In this document: piece by piece, positions 62,495-64,000 of the stretch
Position numbering within the stretch: position 1 is the first letter of the stretch
Layout of the letters: each line of letters starts with the position of its first letter
Assembly (NCBI GenBank): GCA_013178415.1
Contig: JABLXA010000011.1
Location: forward strand, 42,899-106,898
Length of the DNA stretch: 64,000 bases
Source of the DNA: Bacillota bacterium
GTDB lineage: Bacteria; Bacillota; SHA-98; Ch115
Direction: 5' to 3'
Position numbers and translations under genes: made by a program
Notes under the pieces: model-generated
Databases searched by the model: none
Seen by the model: only the letters and a program-made list of their open reading frames with translations
What the model was told of the DNA's origin: nothing

Positions 62495-62530
62495 AAAAAA
62501 CAAGACCCTCTCCACGTCGAGGAAGAGGGT
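62495..62530 (-). terminator. Rho-independent terminator after the small membrane protein
   Basis: On the minus strand ACCCTCT (62530-62524) and AGAGGGT (62511-62505) pair around a 12-base loop, followed by CTTG and TTTTTT at 62500-62495. It lies 33 bases after the stop of the 59-residue gene and supports that this gene is real. The stretch 62273-62494 holds no gene that I can see. Confidence 0.8.
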
Positions 62531-62562
62531 ATGCTATCCCGTTTGAAATCCGCCGATTCTCG

Positions 62563-62742
62563 TTACCGTCCTCTGCGGTCCGTCAAAGATTGCGCTACAG
62601 CGCCTATGACAGTGCCCATCCCAACTCCGACTCCAATATACAATGGCCGCTTTGTGATTTCAAAGGCCAGCGTTCCAAACACAATACCAAGCGCCAGGAA
62701 TAAAGCAACGTAAGGGACCCTGTGACCCTGTGCTTCATTCAC
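62563..62742 (-). CDS. Small two-helix membrane protein, 59 residues
   Basis: The frame starts with GTG 62742 (MNEAQGHRVP), with GAGGGA and GAGGGAT a little upstream. It has a first helix YVALFLALGIVFGTLAF, a short polar turn EITKRPLY, and a second helix IGVGVGMGTVIGAVAQSL, ending TDRRGR. A good terminator follows. It resembles the small YrhC/DUF-type membrane proteins of Bacillota but I cannot name it. It lies 39 bases after the HEPN gene, so it may be co-transcribed with the HEPN/MNT pair. Confidence 0.65.
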   Translation of the reverse strand: MNEAQGHRVPYVALFLALGIVFGTLAFEITKRPLYIGVGVGMGTVIGAVAQSLTDRRGR

Positions 62743-62781
62743 GTCCGGATCCCTCTTTCCCTCGTGTTCTCATCCGCTCTG

Positions 62782-63192
62782 TCATGCCGACATTGCCTTC
62801 CGTGCAATCGCCACCGCAAACCTCGCGTCTTCGCGCGCCCTTTCGGCATCTTCCTTGGTATATTCATCAGTTGGGATGAAATCTACATCACCATAGAAGG
62901 CAAATTCCCTCTCCTTGCGCAGCCATTTTGAAATATCGGCAAGTCGCCGGAGCTGAGATTTGACGTCATTCGGAAACCTTACCGCATGTTCCAGCAGTAA
63001 GCTGCCCACATCGTGTTGTTTGGGAGGTTCAACGCCGATATGTCTCAGCATTCCCTTCAAGGCTAGTTCAACTATCTCCTGAGCTTCGCGGACTACATCT
63101 GAATAGTCTTCCTCCGCAAGTAACACATCGAGGGCCTTAAGGCGTTTTTCAGCCTTGATCAGGTAGCTTCCTCCGAGAGTCAGGCCGGTCAT
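62782..63192 (-). CDS. HEPN-domain protein (toxin-type partner of MNT)
   Basis: This 136-residue, all-helical HEPN protein starts MTGLTLGGSYLIKAEKRLKA at ATG 63192, which overlaps the stop of the nucleotidyltransferase gene by four bases. VVREAQEIVELALKGMLRHI is the typical second helix, and KEREFAFYGDVDFIPTDEYT stands where the RNase motif lies in related proteins. I do not see a clear Rx4-6H pair, so ribonuclease activity is uncertain. HEPN/MNT pairs act as toxin and adenylylating antitoxin. Confidence 0.85.
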   Translation of the reverse strand: MTGLTLGGSYLIKAEKRLKALDVLLAEEDYSDVVREAQEIVELALKGMLRHIGVEPPKQHDVGSLLLEHAVRFPNDVKSQLRRLADISKWLRKEREFAFYGDVDFIPTDEYTKEDAERAREDARFAVAIARKAMSA

Positions 63193-63680
63193 AGGTCGAT
63201 TGTCTCCCCCCTTCGGAAATCGGGCTTTAGATCCCAGTACCAGGCTCCCTTCCACTTTACCTTCTTTGCCCCCAGCGCCTGGAGCTTCGTTTTCAGCTCA
63301 TCCAGGTAACCTGCAAAAAAGCCATTCCTATCATAGAGTATCCTTGCATCCTCAATCATGTCCAAAAACAGAAGACTTCCCGATTTTACCTCATGCGGGG
63401 TTTTGATCACAGGCGAAAGCACGGGCGTTATCCCACACTTCCTCATGTTATCGAAAACATCGCTTAAGGAATCTTCCAAGTGAGAGAATTCCTCCATACG
63501 TCTCAATCTGCCCTCAGGGAGGCGGGATGCCACGATTAACAAATCCACGTCAGAGTCAGGCCGCGGAACTCCACGTCCTACTGACCCGTAGACCGCCAAG
63601 GTGATCAAGCGTTCTCCATAGAGGTCCAGGGCCTTCTCTTTAATCACTTCAAGGAGCCTATCGAGGGATTCCAGCAACAT
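63189..63680 (-). CDS. Minimal nucleotidyltransferase (MNT), antitoxin-type partner
   Basis: This 163-residue protein of the polymerase-beta fold has the diagnostic LAVYGSVGRGVPRPDSDVDLLIVA motif (GSxxRG and DSDxDLL) at about residues 28-51. C-terminal extension beyond the usual ~100-residue MNT ends in AWYWDLKPDFRRGETIDL. It precedes and overlaps the HEPN gene, the standard order of this module. In the studied systems the MNT partner AMPylates the HEPN toxin; this is inferred here. Confidence 0.88.
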   Translation of the reverse strand: MLLESLDRLLEVIKEKALDLYGERLITLAVYGSVGRGVPRPDSDVDLLIVASRLPEGRLRRMEEFSHLEDSLSDVFDNMRKCGITPVLSPVIKTPHEVKSGSLLFLDMIEDARILYDRNGFFAGYLDELKTKLQALGAKKVKWKGAWYWDLKPDFRRGETIDL

Positions 63681-63854
63681 GGAGATCTCTCCTCTCCCGA
63701 ATGTTCTTTCGACATAAAGCCCAATGTCTCCTCTCGACTATCATGTCTTAAATAGAGTCTCATTATAGCAACAATTGAACCAGCGAAATACCGAAATGGT
63801 GATGGGGATGCGGTTGAGACAATTCCAAAACACGATTTGCATGACAGACCCCCA

Positions 63855-63870
63855 TGCTACCGCGGTAGCA
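63855..63870. promoter_or_regulatory. Perfect 16-bp palindrome
   Basis: TGCTACCGCGGTAGCA is fully symmetric and lies about 50 bases upstream of the promoter at 63907 and 185 before the MNT start on the other strand. It is compatible with an operator or a replication/IS end site. A fold-back RNA would also form. No regulator is identified. Confidence 0.45.
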
Positions 63871-63906
63871 CCACCAGAGCAGTCCTGTAATGAAATCGGA
63901 TAAGAA

Positions 63907-63935
63907 TTGATAAAAGGGGAGCCTCCTGGTATAAC
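63907..63935 (+). promoter_or_regulatory. Sigma-A-type promoter
   Basis: TTGATA (63907-63912), 17 bases, then TATAAC (63930-63935) is a good match to the housekeeping consensus, oriented toward the gene that starts at 63976. The start of transcription would be near 63942. Confidence 0.7.
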
Positions 63936-63975
63936 ATTAACGAAACCCCACAAAGACAGGAGGTCCCCAAAGCTG

Positions 63976-64000
63976 ATGGACAAAACTGCAAAGATTCAAT
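63976..64000 (+). CDS. Start of an unidentified gene at the window edge
   Basis: ATG 63976 lies 11 bases after AGGAGGT (63958-63964) and 41 bases after a good -10 box. Only MDKTAKIQ can be read. The arrangement (tight promoter, short leader) would suit an insertion-sequence transposase, but eight residues do not allow a call. Confidence 0.5.

Noticed and set aside
63741..63983. 80-codon minus-strand frame at the right edge
   Set aside because: It overlaps a good plus-strand promoter and ribosome binding site and has no support of its own.

Overview
The window looks like chromosomal DNA of an anaerobic, endospore-forming member of the Bacillota (Clostridia-like, moderate GC). The evidence is spoIIE next to tilS, strong Shine-Dalgarno sites, an S-box (SAM-I) riboswitch, a rubredoxin/flavodiiron pair for oxygen detoxification, Pst phosphate uptake and L-lactate dehydrogenase. 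I cannot name a species.

Layout. 1-16.4 kb is ordinary core and metabolic DNA: tilS (cut by the window edge), spoIIE, a MacAB/YknXYZ-type exporter with a divergent Yip1-domain gene, adenine deaminase, two Gfo/Idh/MocA dehydrogenases, a phosphohexomutase, and pstSCA without pstB. 16.5-22.7 kb holds rubredoxin, flavodiiron protein, an adenosine-specific-kinase family protein, a membrane-anchored kinase-like protein with a degenerate catalytic loop, proC and a nitroreductase.

22.9-36.3 kb is a complete type I-C CRISPR-Cas locus: cas3-cas5c-cas8c-cas7-cas4-cas1-cas2, then an array of 76 repeats and 75 spacers, all on the minus strand. Several spacers are related. Two encode the same peptide with only synonymous differences, and two neighbouring spacers overlap on opposite strands of one apparent target.

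36.5-42.6 kb is a sugar-uptake region: an MFS transporter, a LacI regulator with a perfect operator palindrome, a solute-binding protein gene broken by one in-frame amber codon, and two permeases. 43-56 kb is a gene-decay zone. It holds an rsmC-like gene with an internal deletion, IS1634-type relics, an integrase fragment joined to a beheaded dehydrogenase, a PII-like gene and a ZIP transporter each shifted in a six-base homopolymer, and a deleted cation/proton antiporter. Intact genes lie between them: two URO-D-superfamily proteins, ldh, an XRE regulator and pncA. An S-box riboswitch with its terminator has no recognisable methionine gene behind it.

56-64 kb carries an M3 peptidase and a defence-like cluster: a 1052-residue SF1 helicase fused to a phospholipase-D domain and two topoisomerase-type zinc fingers (the architecture of Mokosh type II), a small Mrr-N winged-helix protein upstream of it, a 59-residue membrane protein, and a HEPN/MNT pair. 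A new gene starts at the right edge. A short element with terminal inverted repeats occurs at least twice, probably four times.
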